A stretch of 11,045 bases of DNA from an uncultured Clostridia bacterium (GCA_934162925.1 CAKPJR010000031.1:1-11045), one strand, 5' to 3'. Positions 1-6,373 are shown, counted from the first letter of the stretch. The notes: a model not told the origin generated them from the letters alone. Program-made: numbers and translations.

Positions 1-126
1 TTTTTAGTCTCAAATGATGATAGCACTATTTATTTTAGCTTACTAGATCAAAATATTTCTGAAATTAATAACGATAATTATCAACCATATGCTGATTTGG
101 CTTTTACAATATCTATGCCAGAATAA
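1..126 (+). CDS. Prepilin-like protein, 3' end only
   Basis: The first frame is open from the window edge to a TAA at 124-126 and gives about 41 C-terminal residues. The end of this peptide (DNYQPYADLAFTIS) matches the C-terminus of the prepilin-like protein at 2864-3598 (DNYAAYADISFTIS), so I read it as the tail of a paralogue whose N-terminal pilin helix lies outside the window. Codons here are mostly T-ending, as in the variable C-terminal half of that paralogue. A strong hairpin follows 14 bases after the stop. The function of the C-terminal module is unknown; it is presumably exposed on the cell surface. The relationship rests on a short but clear motif. Confidence 0.6.
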   Translation, partial: FLVSNDDSTIYFSLLDQNISEINNDNYQPYADLAFTISMPE

Positions 127-140
127 GAAAACATTCGGAT

Positions 141-188
141 AAAAGCAACCACATTTTGTTTGAATTAAAACAAAATGTGGTTGCTTTT
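141..188. terminator. Bidirectional intrinsic terminator between prepilin tail and sigF
   Basis: A perfect 21-bp inverted repeat (141-161 with 168-188) encloses a 6-base loop and has AAAA/TTTT ends, so it can act as a rho-independent terminator in both directions. It lies between convergent genes: the prepilin tail ending at 126 and sigF ending at 198. Its inner part, TTTTGTTTGAATT followed by AAACAAAA-like sequence, recurs in the palindrome at 3611-3676. Confidence 0.8.
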
Positions 189-197
189 ATTTACCCT

Positions 198-920
198 CTA
201 TCCTGCTATTTTTTCTCTCATATTGAGTAATATTTTTTTTTCTAATCTTGAGACTTGCACCTGTGTTATTCCTAAAATTTTTGCTACTTCACTCTGAGTT
301 TTTTCTTTATAATATCTAAGTATAATTATATTTCTTTCTCTATCATTTAAATTTTTTATAAGATTATTAATACAAATTTTATTTATCAAAGCTCCTGTTT
401 CATCTTTTCCATTATCTATTTTGCAAATTTTGCTCTCTCCTCTTGAATCTTCATTATATGCTTCTTTGTCTATTGATTCTATTGGTCTTTCAGCTTCTAA
501 GGCCATTACTACTTCTTCTTTTGATACTTTTAAAATCTTTGAGATTTCAAGTACACTTATTTCTTCTCCTTTTTTTACTAAATATTCCTTTTGAATTTCT
601 TTTATCTTTATACATAACTCTTTTAGGCTTCTGCTTACTTTAACTGGTCCATCATCTCTTATAAATCTTTTTATTTCTCCTAAAATGTATGGTACTGCAT
701 ATGTAGAAAGTCTAACATCATAGTTTGTATTAAAACGTTTAATAGCTTTTATAAATCCTATACATGCTATTTGATACAATTCTTCGGCTTCATAACCTCT
801 TCCTAAAAATCTTTTAACTATACTCCACAATAACCCTGAATTTGTTTCTATTATCTTAGTCATAATTTCGTTATCATTATTCTGGGCCTTTAATAAATCT
901 TCTGTTTTTATTTCGTACAT
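198..920 (-). CDS. sigF: RNA polymerase sporulation sigma factor SigF (SpoIIAC)
   Basis: Forespore-specific sigma-70 family factor, 240 residues, which directs core RNA polymerase to early forespore promoters. Region 2 is seen near residues 25-100 and contains the sigF/sigG signature RLSTYAVPYILGEI followed by RDDGPVKVSRSLKEL. Region 4 ends in a helix-turn-helix at about residues 205-228 (TQSEVAKILGITQVQVSRLE). SigF and SigG are similar in sequence; the position directly behind spoIIAA and spoIIAB settles it as SigF. The ATG at 918-920 has an AAAGGAG ribosome binding site about 6 bases upstream, and only 17 bases separate it from the spoIIAB stop, so the genes are co-transcribed. The product is held inactive by SpoIIAB until SpoIIAA is dephosphorylated. 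Confidence 0.95.
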   Translation of the reverse strand: MYEIKTEDLLKAQNNDNEIMTKIIETNSGLLWSIVKRFLGRGYEAEELYQIACIGFIKAIKRFNTNYDVRLSTYAVPYILGEIKRFIRDDGPVKVSRSLKELCIKIKEIQKEYLVKKGEEISVLEISKILKVSKEEVVMALEAERPIESIDKEAYNEDSRGESKICKIDNGKDETGALINKICINNLIKNLNDRERNIIILRYYKEKTQSEVAKILGITQVQVSRLEKKILLNMREKIAG

Positions 921-937
921 TGTAACTCCTTTGTGTA

Positions 938-1393
938 TTAAATTTCCACTTTTTCTTCTTCTGGTATTTTTATTACCTTTTTCATTGTTACTTTTGTACC
1001 TAATCCTAGTACTGATTCTATTTTTACTTCATCCATAAAGCTTTCCATTATTGTAAATCCCATTCCTGACCTTTCTAACTCTGGTTTTGATGTATATAAT
1101 GCCTGCCTTGCCTTTTCTATATTTTCAATTCCTTTGCCATTATCTGCAATTTCTATTTCTATAGAATTTGCAAACAATCTACATTCTATCTTTACTATTC
1201 CTTCTTTTTCCTCATATCCATGTATAATGCAGTTTGTTACAGCTTCCGAAACAGCTGTTTTTATATCCGATATTTCATCTATAGTTGGGTCAAGTTGAGC
1301 CACAAATGCAGCTACTGCTATTCTTGCAAAACTCTCATTATTAGATTTGCTTAAAAATTCTAACCTCATTTCATTTTCATACACATTTTTCAA
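938..1393 (-). CDS. spoIIAB: Anti-sigma F factor and serine kinase SpoIIAB
   Basis: GHKL-fold ATPase of 151 residues that binds and inhibits SigF and phosphorylates SpoIIAA. The N box is AVSEAVTNCIIHGY with E50 and N54, the G1 box is DNGKG at residues 84-88, and the G2 box is SGMGF at 109-113. The stretch NESFARIAVAAFVAQLDPT is typical of the family. The start is a TTG at 1391-1393, chosen because GGAGGG sits about 8 bases upstream. An internal ATG at codon 9 would give a protein closer in length to the Bacillus form but lacks such a site. The frame overlaps the restored 3' end of spoIIAA by 17 bases, as expected for translational coupling. Confidence 0.95.
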   Translation of the reverse strand: MKNVYENEMRLEFLSKSNNESFARIAVAAFVAQLDPTIDEISDIKTAVSEAVTNCIIHGYEEKEGIVKIECRLFANSIEIEIADNGKGIENIEKARQALYTSKPELERSGMGFTIMESFMDEVKIESVLGLGTKVTMKKVIKIPEEEKVEI

Positions 1394-1716
1394 GTTTTGT
1401 TCCCTCCGTTTCCTCTATTGGTATTAATTTTAAAACTCCAGACATTTCTAAAACTTTTTTTACTGTTGGTTTTACATTAGTTATACAAGTTTTTCCTCCG
1501 AAACATAGACACTAATTTGTATCTTCCTATTAACATTCCTATTCCACTACTATCCATGAATGTAACATTTGAAAAATCAAATACCAACTTTTTTGGTATA
1601 TGTATTTGAATTTCGTAATCTGCCCTCTTCCTTATTTTTTCACTACTATGGTGATCTATTTCTTCTTCTATTTTTAATACTAATAGCTTGTCCTTATGAT
1701 TATATTCAACTTGCAT
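1377..1716 (-). CDS. spoIIAA: Anti-sigma F factor antagonist SpoIIAA, interrupted by a +1 frameshift
   Basis: STAS-domain protein that releases SigF from SpoIIAB; SpoIIAB phosphorylates it on a serine. The 0 frame (1477-1716) encodes only 79 residues and includes ELDHH-like EEIDHH and the phosphosite FMDSSGIGM (S56), then GRYKLVSMF, and stops after RRKNLYN. Skipping one base at position 1500 restores a family-like C-terminus beginning GGKTCITNVKPTVKKVLEM, ending at a TGA at 1377-1379, for a total of 112 residues, the normal family length. The join aligns without a gap to the Bacillus protein (GRYKQIKQIGGE). At the shift the 0-frame codons read TTT CGG. The ATG at 1716 has an AGGAGG site 7 bases upstream. 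Sequence error, true mutation and programmed frameshifting all remain possible. Confidence 0.85.
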
Positions 1717-1747
1717 TTTGTGCCTCCTAAAATTTTTATTTGTATAC

Positions 1748-1807
1748 TATATATTTTCTATAATTACCATTTTTTCCCTTTGATGAAATTTAAGAAGTTT
1801 TGCCGAA
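1748..1807 (-). promoter_or_regulatory. spoIIA promoter: Possible spoIIA operon promoter region (SigH/Spo0A type)
   Basis: Upstream of spoIIAA, TTGCCGAA at 1800-1807 matches the Spo0A box TTGTCGAA at 7 of 8 positions. Between it and the gene, reading the - strand, AAAGGGAAA (near 1775-1783) and TATAGAAAAT (near 1753-1762) loosely resemble SigH -35 and -10 elements. In Bacillus this operon is transcribed by SigH RNA polymerase and activated by Spo0A, so the arrangement fits. The individual matches are weak and this is an inference from position. Confidence 0.35.
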
Positions 1808-1929
1808 AAAAAGAAAAATGAAAAAGCAAATTAAGTATATCTAAGAAATGCTTATATAAATAATTAAGCTTTCAAAAAATAGCCATTATTATATCTTATG
1901 GCTAAGTGCAAAATATATAACATAAAAAC

Positions 1930-1963
1930 AGCCCCTTTTGTTCTAATCCAAGCAAAAGGGGCT
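1930..1963 (-). terminator. Hairpin downstream of the - strand prepilin-like gene
   Basis: AGCCCCTTTTG pairs with CAAAAGGGGCT (with two more pairs, one G-T), giving a 13-bp stem and an 8-base loop. It lies about 110 bases past the stop of the prepilin-like gene at 2073-2432 and upstream of the spoIIA promoter, so it probably ends that transcript. The tract after the stem on the - strand (TGTTTTATG) is only moderately T-rich. The stem core CCCCTTTTGTT/CAAAAGGGG is shared with the 3611-3676 palindrome. Confidence 0.6.
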
Positions 1964-1988
1964 ATCTCTATTTAATTTTATTTTTCCA

Positions 1989-2074
1989 TTAATGTATATA
2001 TGTTCTTCCATCATATGTTATTTCGCTGTATTATTTAAATAGTATGCATCATTATATATTCCTAAATTTTCATT
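1989..2074 (-). pseudogene. Probable frameshifted remnant of the prepilin 3' end
   Basis: Just past the stop at 2073-2075, the +1 frame of the - strand reads NENLGIYNDAYYLNN, and then a further shifted frame reads SEITYDGRTYI before a stop at 1989-1991. Both pieces look like ordinary protein rather than random AT-rich translation, and they lie before the hairpin at 1930-1963. I infer that the prepilin gene once continued to about here and lost its frame at least twice. The evidence is compositional only. Confidence 0.4.
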
Positions 2075-2432
2075 ATAATTTGCCTACTAAACTGTCTACA
2101 TCACTTATTTTTCCTTCTGCTACATTATAACTTGCTAATGCAACTTCTGTTAGTCTTTCTCTCTCTGTTTCTTTTTTTGTTTCTGTAGCTGCTTTAGTTG
2201 CAGTTTCAAACAATCCTCCATTTAATGCTACTGAAATCGTTACGCCTACTAATATTAGCATTACTATTATTGTTATAATTAAGGCTATTAGAGTAATTCC
2301 TTTGAAATTTGGGCACGCACTGTGCATCCCATATGCTTTTTGTTTGTTTCTTTTTGAAAATTCAGGACAGTCATCTATAACTTCCTTTTGGGCAGACACA
2401 GGGTCTGCCCCTACATTCTTTAATTTTTCCAT
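2073..2432 (-). CDS. Prepilin-like protein, degraded copy with repeat inserted in leader
   Basis: A frame of 119 residues. From about residue 45 it carries the prepilin-type helix GITLIALIITIIVMLILVGV, followed by ISVALNGGLFETATKAATETKK, nearly the same as in the paralogue at 2864-3598. In true type IV pilins a prepilin peptidase cleaves after the glycine; the usual glutamate at mature position 5 is alanine here. The leader is abnormal: about 37 residues encoded by an interspersed-repeat-like segment (2306-2416) separate MEKLKN from FKGITL, whereas the paralogue has only 9 residues before its glycine. The protein also stops early at VDSLVGKL, with coding-like sequence continuing in other frames. 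The ATG is preceded by AAAGGATGAAAAACAA, as in the paralogue. It is probably non-functional, or nearly so. Confidence 0.55.
   Translation of the reverse strand: MEKLKNVGADPVSAQKEVIDDCPEFSKRNKQKAYGMHSACPNFKGITLIALIITIIVMLILVGVTISVALNGGLFETATKAATETKKETERERLTEVALASYNVAEGKISDVDSLVGKL
2218..2269 (-). repeat. 52-bp identical block, left arm of the prepilin inverted repeat
   Basis: These 52 bases, read on the - strand, are identical to 2922-2973 on the + strand and encode the end of the hydrophobic helix through VALNG. Similarity extends on both sides from the ribosome binding site to roughly codon 50. The two copies face away from each other and enclose about 650 bases, so together they form a large inverted repeat. 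Confidence 0.85.
2306..2416. repeat. Interspersed repeat-like element inside the prepilin leader
   Basis: A GC-richer segment interrupts the prepilin leader. One end is a hairpin: GGGCAGAC (2390-2397) pairs with GTCTGCCC (2403-2410), followed by CTACAT. The other end has the imperfect palindrome GGGCACGCACTGTGCATCCC (2311-2330). Related sequence, GTAGGG or CCCTACAT next to a G-rich hairpin, occurs at 3607-3630 and 7317-7348. It looks like a member of the small non-coding repeat families common in clostridial genomes. It happens to stay open in the prepilin frame. Confidence 0.55.
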
Positions 2433-2582
2433 TTGTTTTTCATCCTTTCTTTTGTAATTTCATTATGAAAGAATATTAGCATATACCATTTTATTTTTTA
2501 ATAGTTCTTATGTTTATTTGTAATTACATATTTACTCTATGTTAAAAAAGCTTTGGATTTAATCCATCTCTTTCTTTGCAAG

Positions 2583-2610
2583 ATTAATGAAAAATTTATT
2601 TTTCATTAAT
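2583..2610. repeat. 12-bp perfect inverted repeat
   Basis: ATTAATGAAAAA (2583-2594) and TTTTTCATTAAT (2599-2610) form a perfect inverted repeat around TTTA, followed by five T. The stem has only two G-C pairs, too weak for a convincing terminator. It could be an operator or a by-product of AT-rich composition. Confidence 0.45.
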
Positions 2611-2725
2611 TTTTACAAACATAACATTATTAATTCTTATAAACAATGCAGTTTATTAAAATTACCCCATATATCTCCTCTATATTATACAACCTCAAAT
2701 CTAAACAGTAACTATTAATTATTTA

Positions 2726-2771
2726 TCATAAAAGATTTTTCATAATCATAAAAGCTCATAAAAGATTTTTC
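2726..2771 (+). promoter_or_regulatory. Direct repeat upstream of prepilin promoter, 30-bp spacing
   Basis: The 16-mer TCATAAAAGATTTTTC occurs at 2726-2741 and again at 2756-2771, exactly 30 bases apart. A partial third copy (ATCATAAAAG) lies between them near 2744. The second copy ends 9 bases before the -35 box of the promoter at 2781, a usual place for activator sites. About three helical turns separate the copies, so a protein would meet them on the same DNA face. Confidence 0.55.
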
Positions 2772-2780
2772 TTAAATTTG

Positions 2781-2809
2781 TTGACTCTTGAAAATATATA
2801 AATTATAAT
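2781..2809 (+). promoter_or_regulatory. Strong sigma-A type promoter for the prepilin-like gene
   Basis: TTGACT (2781-2786) and a perfect TATAAT (2804-2809) are separated by 17 bases. This is the best promoter in the window. Transcription would begin near 2816, leaving a leader of about 48 bases before the start codon at 2864. Confidence 0.85.
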
Positions 2810-2863
2810 ATACATAAATTATAAATTTTAACAAAAACTACAAAAGAAAGGATGAAAGAACAA

Positions 2864-3598
2864 ATGAAAAACAAAATTTTTAACGAAAGAGGAATCACCT
2901 TAATAGCCCTAATAATAACAGTAATAGTAATGCTAATATTAGTAGGCGTAACGATTTCAGTAGCATTAAATGGTGGACTATTTGAAACTGCAACTAAAGC
3001 AGCAACAGAAACAAAAAAAGAAGCAGAAAAAGAACAATTATTATCAGCAGTAGTAGGAGCAATAGGAACAGATGGAAAAGTAGATTCTACAAAAATATCA
3101 CTACCAGAAGGATTTCAAAAAGATGACAGTAAATCAACAGGAACAAAATTAGTAGTAAAAGGCAAAGATACACTTTGGCAAATAGATTTAATCTCTGCAA
3201 AAGTAGAACCATATACAGTTGGTGATACTTACACATTTACTATAGGAGAACTTGGGAGCAAAGGTCTTTTAGTTAATGATGGAAGTGGTCCTGCTGTTTT
3301 AGCTTCTAATTTTTGGAGAAATGATGTTTCAGATGATTTGAAAAAAAGTACATTTGTTGTAGAAGATGCTGAAGGAAATTCCTCGCTTTCATTTACAATA
3401 ACATGTTCAGATTCTAAATTCTATAATTGTATTGAGTCTGACTTAAGCCCTGAAGGAAATTGTTTCGGTTTTTTTTCTTATAAAGATGAAAATGATAATA
3501 ATGATTATGTATACTTTTTCTTTGTGGCTGATGACACTGTAATTACAAATGATAATTATGCTGCTTATGCAGATATATCTTTCACAATATCTAAATAA
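2864..3598 (+). CDS. Type IV prepilin-like surface protein with variable C-terminal domain
   Basis: About 244 residues. A short basic leader ending in NERG is followed by the prepilin-type helix ITLIALIITVIVMLILVGV, then ISVALNGGLFETATKAATETKKEAEKEQ, and a C-terminal beta-rich domain of about 170 residues that I do not recognise. The usual cleavage site, Gly before a hydrophobic helix, is present, but mature residue 5 is Ala rather than Glu. I chose the ATG at 2864 because the paralogue conserves AAAGGATGAAA(G)AACAA just upstream of the equivalent ATG; an in-frame ATG at 2852 would lie directly on the AAAGG and is less likely. Codons are strongly A-ending up to about 3200 and T-ending after it, suggesting a mosaic gene. 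The function may be a pseudopilin or a minor surface protein. Confidence 0.75.
   Translation: MKNKIFNERGITLIALIITVIVMLILVGVTISVALNGGLFETATKAATETKKEAEKEQLLSAVVGAIGTDGKVDSTKISLPEGFQKDDSKSTGTKLVVKGKDTLWQIDLISAKVEPYTVGDTYTFTIGELGSKGLLVNDGSGPAVLASNFWRNDVSDDLKKSTFVVEDAEGNSSLSFTITCSDSKFYNCIESDLSPEGNCFGFFSYKDENDNNDYVYFFFVADDTVITNDNYAAYADISFTISK
2922..2973 (+). repeat. 52-bp identical block, right arm of the prepilin inverted repeat
   Basis: Identical to 2218-2269 read on the opposite strand; see the left arm. The surrounding sequence from about 2839 to about 3035 is also highly similar to the other gene. Confidence 0.85.
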
Positions 3599-3610
3599 GC
3601 AAAAATGTAG

Positions 3611-3676
3611 GGAACTAATGGGGACAGACCCCTTTTGTTTGAATTCAAACAAAAGGGGTCTGTCCCCATTAGTTCC
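3611..3676. terminator. Perfect 66-bp palindrome, bidirectional terminator
   Basis: Every base from 3611 to 3643 pairs with 3676 down to 3644, centred on GAATTC. It starts with GGAACTAATGGGGACAGACC and its central part is CCTTTTGTTTGAATTC. It lies between convergent genes, 13 bases after the prepilin stop and 7 bases from the end of the acyltransferase-like gene, so it probably terminates both transcripts. There are no long T tracts, and a 33-bp stem is far longer than a normal terminator. The GTAGGG at its left edge links it to the interspersed repeat family. Confidence 0.75.
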
Positions 3677-3682
3677 TTAAAT

Positions 3683-4396
3683 TTATTTCAATTCTATTTT
3701 TGGATTATCTGTTATTATATATTCTTCCTTAGGGAATACCCTTTTTTCTGCCGGTATAAATCCTCTTACTTGTAATGTTGGAAGAATCCAAGTATATGGT
3801 CCTATAAATGTTCCAGGAAGTGTTACTGCATTTGCTCCTAATCTTGAACAATCTCCTATTATACTTCCGAAAAAATCAGTTTGAGTATCTACTTTTTCTT
3901 CATTTATTCTAACAGTAATGTTTTTTTGATCAAATCTTCTATTTGCAAGTATTACTCCGCTTCCAATTCTTGTAGATTTTCCAAGTATGGTATCCCCTAC
4001 AAAAGCTAAACTTGCAACTTTTGCCTTATTTTGAAGTATTGCATGTTTAACCTCTGAGCCATGCCCTACACATGCATTATCCCCTATTATTGTACCTGGT
4101 CTTATTAATGCTCCAGACTGTATTTCTACATTTTTTCCAATTAGCACTGGTCCTTGTATTGTTACATTTGAATGTATTTTGGTACCTTCTCCTATGTAGT
4201 AATTTCCTGTTATTGAGCAAAATTCTCCTATTTCAGAAGCATTATTTATTTTCATTTCTTTATTATCCATATAAGTTTTTATAAATTCGTTTATGTTGTT
4301 TATTACCTCCCATGGATATGTACAATTTTTAAATATTTCTTTGAATGCAAATTCATCCATATTTTTAAAATAATAATTTAATTTTAATTCTTCCAT
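3683..4396 (-). CDS. Left-handed beta-helix (hexapeptide repeat) acyltransferase-like protein
   Basis: 237 residues. An N-terminal helical segment of about 50 residues is followed by hexapeptide-repeat rungs: IGEGTKIHSNVTIQGPVLIG, then IGDNACVGHGSEV, VGDTILGKSTRIGSGVI, and IIGDCSRLGANAV. This is the pattern of the C-terminal sugar-nucleotide acetyltransferase domain of GlmU-like proteins, including the short archaeal-type enzymes. GHGSEVKHAIL and ILANRRFDQKNI are typical of that group. The nucleotidyltransferase domain is absent. It is the last gene of the comFC operon, 25 bases after the NTPase stop, with a ribosome binding site AGGAGG upstream of its ATG. The substrate cannot be read from the sequence; an acetyl transfer to an amino-sugar phosphate is the family expectation. 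Confidence 0.75.
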   Translation of the reverse strand: MEELKLNYYFKNMDEFAFKEIFKNCTYPWEVINNINEFIKTYMDNKEMKINNASEIGEFCSITGNYYIGEGTKIHSNVTIQGPVLIGKNVEIQSGALIRPGTIIGDNACVGHGSEVKHAILQNKAKVASLAFVGDTILGKSTRIGSGVILANRRFDQKNITVRINEEKVDTQTDFFGSIIGDCSRLGANAVTLPGTFIGPYTWILPTLQVRGFIPAEKRVFPKEEYIITDNPKIELK

Positions 4397-4421
4397 TTTT
4401 ATCCTCCTAATATATTACAAT

Positions 4422-6362
4422 TTATCTATATTTTTCTAAAATTGTTCCTAAATCTTTTGAAAATTCTTGTAACATTACTATTTTTATTCCCATATCTTTT
4501 CCTTTGATATAGTCATCTATTACTTGTTTTAGTTGCCTTATATTTTTCATCTCTGGTTCTATTTCTTTTGTGTATTTTTCTGCTCTATCTAGTAACTTTT
4601 CTTTTATAGAAACAATATCTTCATTACTTGCGCATGATATTCTTTGAAACATCTGATATGGATCATAAAATCTAAATATTGGAATATTCATACATTCTTT
4701 ATCAAATCTTTCATAAAAAGTTTCCATTTTCATTGGTATACATTTAAATATCTCTTCTGCTTTTTGTGAATACATCTTATCTTTTAGTGCATTATTTATC
4801 ATATAAAAATGATTTAATATATCATTTATTTCTTGTGTCTTTTCACCTATTATTGTTTGCTCGATTTCTTGTTCTGCATTTTCTGAATACTCAGATGTTA
4901 ATGCAGCCACATTCATTCCATTAAAGAATATTCCTCTTATAGTTTTTACATCATAATTTATTAAGCCTTTTTTTATAAAATATGTAAAATAAATGAATAT
5001 TTTTACTGTGTCTAATAGTTTTACTTTTCCAGCCTTTACATCTTCTATTACATCTTCTATTACTCCTGGGAATTGATCATCAGATATTTTCCAATACTCT
5101 TCTGTAAGTAATCTTTTATACCCTGGAAGCTTTTCTGTATCTATTGTATTTATAATTACTTCCATATTCTTTTTAAATGTCTTCATATCAAATATTCTTG
5201 TTCTTACATACATCTCTATGAATTTAAAGAAACGATACTCTACTTTAAAATTATAATAATAATTATTATCAAACTCTTTAATATAAAATTGCCTATTATC
5301 CATAAGCACTCTTGAAGATACAAGTATAGATTTATATTCTTCATTGTCCATTATATTTATAAATTTATCCTTTGTTATTTTACCTGCTTTTATTTCAAAA
5401 GATATAGCTATTGTAAATATAAGCATTGTTTGTAATATTCTATAATTTGTGTTTGGATAATATTTGTTAACCATTTCATAAACTTTTTTGAAATCATTTA
5501 ATGCATGTTTTAATATTCTTAGGTTTCTTGTACCACTCTTATTAAAAGTTGATACTATATAGTTTGTATTTTCCCTTAAAAATCTTATTAAGTCAGTATT
5601 ATTTTCATATCTCATTAAAATTCCGTTTATTATATAATTAAATTCTGGTTGATATTCAAAAGTTTCTCCTATTAGTTTTTCTTTTATTCTTTCATAATCA
5701 TTTGCTTTGTCAAATACATATTCTATTTTGTCTTGTATTTTTTCTACCATTGGTTTGTCTGTTTTAGATAAGTCCCCTTCTTTATCTAATATGTATGTTG
5801 CAATAAATGTTTTCATTTCCAAATTTGAACTTTTTAGCTTTGTAGATAATTCCTTTTCATTACATATAATTATTGTTTTTATATGATCATGCTCTACAAA
5901 GTTATTTATATAGCCTAAAATATCTATAACATCAACATTTGCTCTTTCTAAGTCGTCAAAACATAAAACTTTATCATCTGTAGAAAAGAATTTGCTGTAA
6001 TCTACTTTGTCTCCATTTTGAGTAACTCCAAACAAATTTGCCATATCAAGTCCTGTTTTTGCATATTCTGGTATTGACTGTTGTCCAGTTGCATTCATGT
6101 ATTTTTTCATATTTTTGTCCATTAATTGTGTTGTTTCTATAAATATTTTCTTGCTTATATCTTCAAGGTTTGATATTCCATATAAAGACATATATATAGT
6201 TGTGTAATGTTTTCCATTAAGTTGAAGTGTATCTATTTTATTTCTTATTTTGTTATTCCAAAAATATGTCTTTCCACTACCCCATTCTCCATTTATCATT
6301 ATTGCATAGTCTGTATAATCGGCTCTTATATAGTCCAATATGCTTTCTACCAAATCTTCCAT
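4422..6362 (-). CDS. KAP-like P-loop NTPase
   Basis: 646 residues. The Walker A motif GEWGSGKT lies at residues 25-32, a Walker B with KVLCFDDLER at 131-140, and a following strand and sensor-like polar residue in TIIICNEKEL at 163-172. GEWGSGKT close to the N-terminus with a FDDLER Walker B is typical of KAP-family P-loop NTPases and relatives. The remaining roughly 450 residues are predicted helical and I do not recognise them. I see no clear transmembrane segment, although many KAP proteins have one in the NTPase domain. Some KAP proteins act in phage exclusion, but nothing here proves that role. The ATG at 6362 has GGAGG 7 bases upstream and follows the comFC stop by 11 bases, so it is co-transcribed with comFC. 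Confidence 0.75.
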   Translation of the reverse strand: MEDLVESILDYIRADYTDYAIMINGEWGSGKTYFWNNKIRNKIDTLQLNGKHYTTIYMSLYGISNLEDISKKIFIETTQLMDKNMKKYMNATGQQSIPEYAKTGLDMANLFGVTQNGDKVDYSKFFSTDDKVLCFDDLERANVDVIDILGYINNFVEHDHIKTIIICNEKELSTKLKSSNLEMKTFIATYILDKEGDLSKTDKPMVEKIQDKIEYVFDKANDYERIKEKLIGETFEYQPEFNYIINGILMRYENNTDLIRFLRENTNYIVSTFNKSGTRNLRILKHALNDFKKVYEMVNKYYPNTNYRILQTMLIFTIAISFEIKAGKITKDKFINIMDNEEYKSILVSSRVLMDNRQFYIKEFDNNYYYNFKVEYRFFKFIEMYVRTRIFDMKTFKKNMEVIINTIDTEKLPGYKRLLTEEYWKISDDQFPGVIEDVIEDVKAGKVKLLDTVKIFIYFTYFIKKGLINYDVKTIRGIFFNGMNVAALTSEYSENAEQEIEQTIIGEKTQEINDILNHFYMINNALKDKMYSQKAEEIFKCIPMKMETFYERFDKECMNIPIFRFYDPYQMFQRISCASNEDIVSIKEKLLDRAEKYTKEIEPEMKNIRQLKQVIDDYIKGKDMGIKIVMLQEFSKDLGTILEKYR

Positions 6363-6373
6363 ATATTACCTCC

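Larger units (their letters stand above)
2433..2851. other. Divergent intergenic region between two prepilin-like genes
   Basis: I see no gene in these roughly 420 bases, which are very AT-rich. On the + side lies the promoter at 2781-2809 with a direct repeat upstream. For the - strand gene the best candidate is an extended -10, TGCTAATAT read on the - strand with its hexamer at 2473-2478, without a convincing -35. Two palindromes stand out: TGGATT-T-AATCCA at 2554-2566 and a 12-bp perfect inverted repeat at 2583-2610. Confidence 0.6.

Noticed and set aside
443..643. Leucine-rich open frame on the + strand inside sigF
   Set aside because: It is the antisense reading of a conserved sigF coding region; the leucine and isoleucine bias comes from AT-rich composition and there is no ribosome binding site.
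2583..2610. Intrinsic terminator
   Set aside because: The stem has only two G-C pairs and lies in a divergent intergenic region where no transcript needs to end.
2726..2771. Possible CRISPR-like repeat
   Set aside because: Only two full copies with a 14-base spacer that contains a partial copy, and no cas genes; a regulatory repeat is more likely.
3443..3652. 69-codon - strand frame reaching into the palindrome
   Set aside because: Antisense to the prepilin-like gene and starting inside the terminator palindrome.
4072..4284. Hydrophobic open frame on the + strand
   Set aside because: Antisense shadow of the hexapeptide-repeat protein, with no ribosome binding site; apparent membrane segments are a composition effect.
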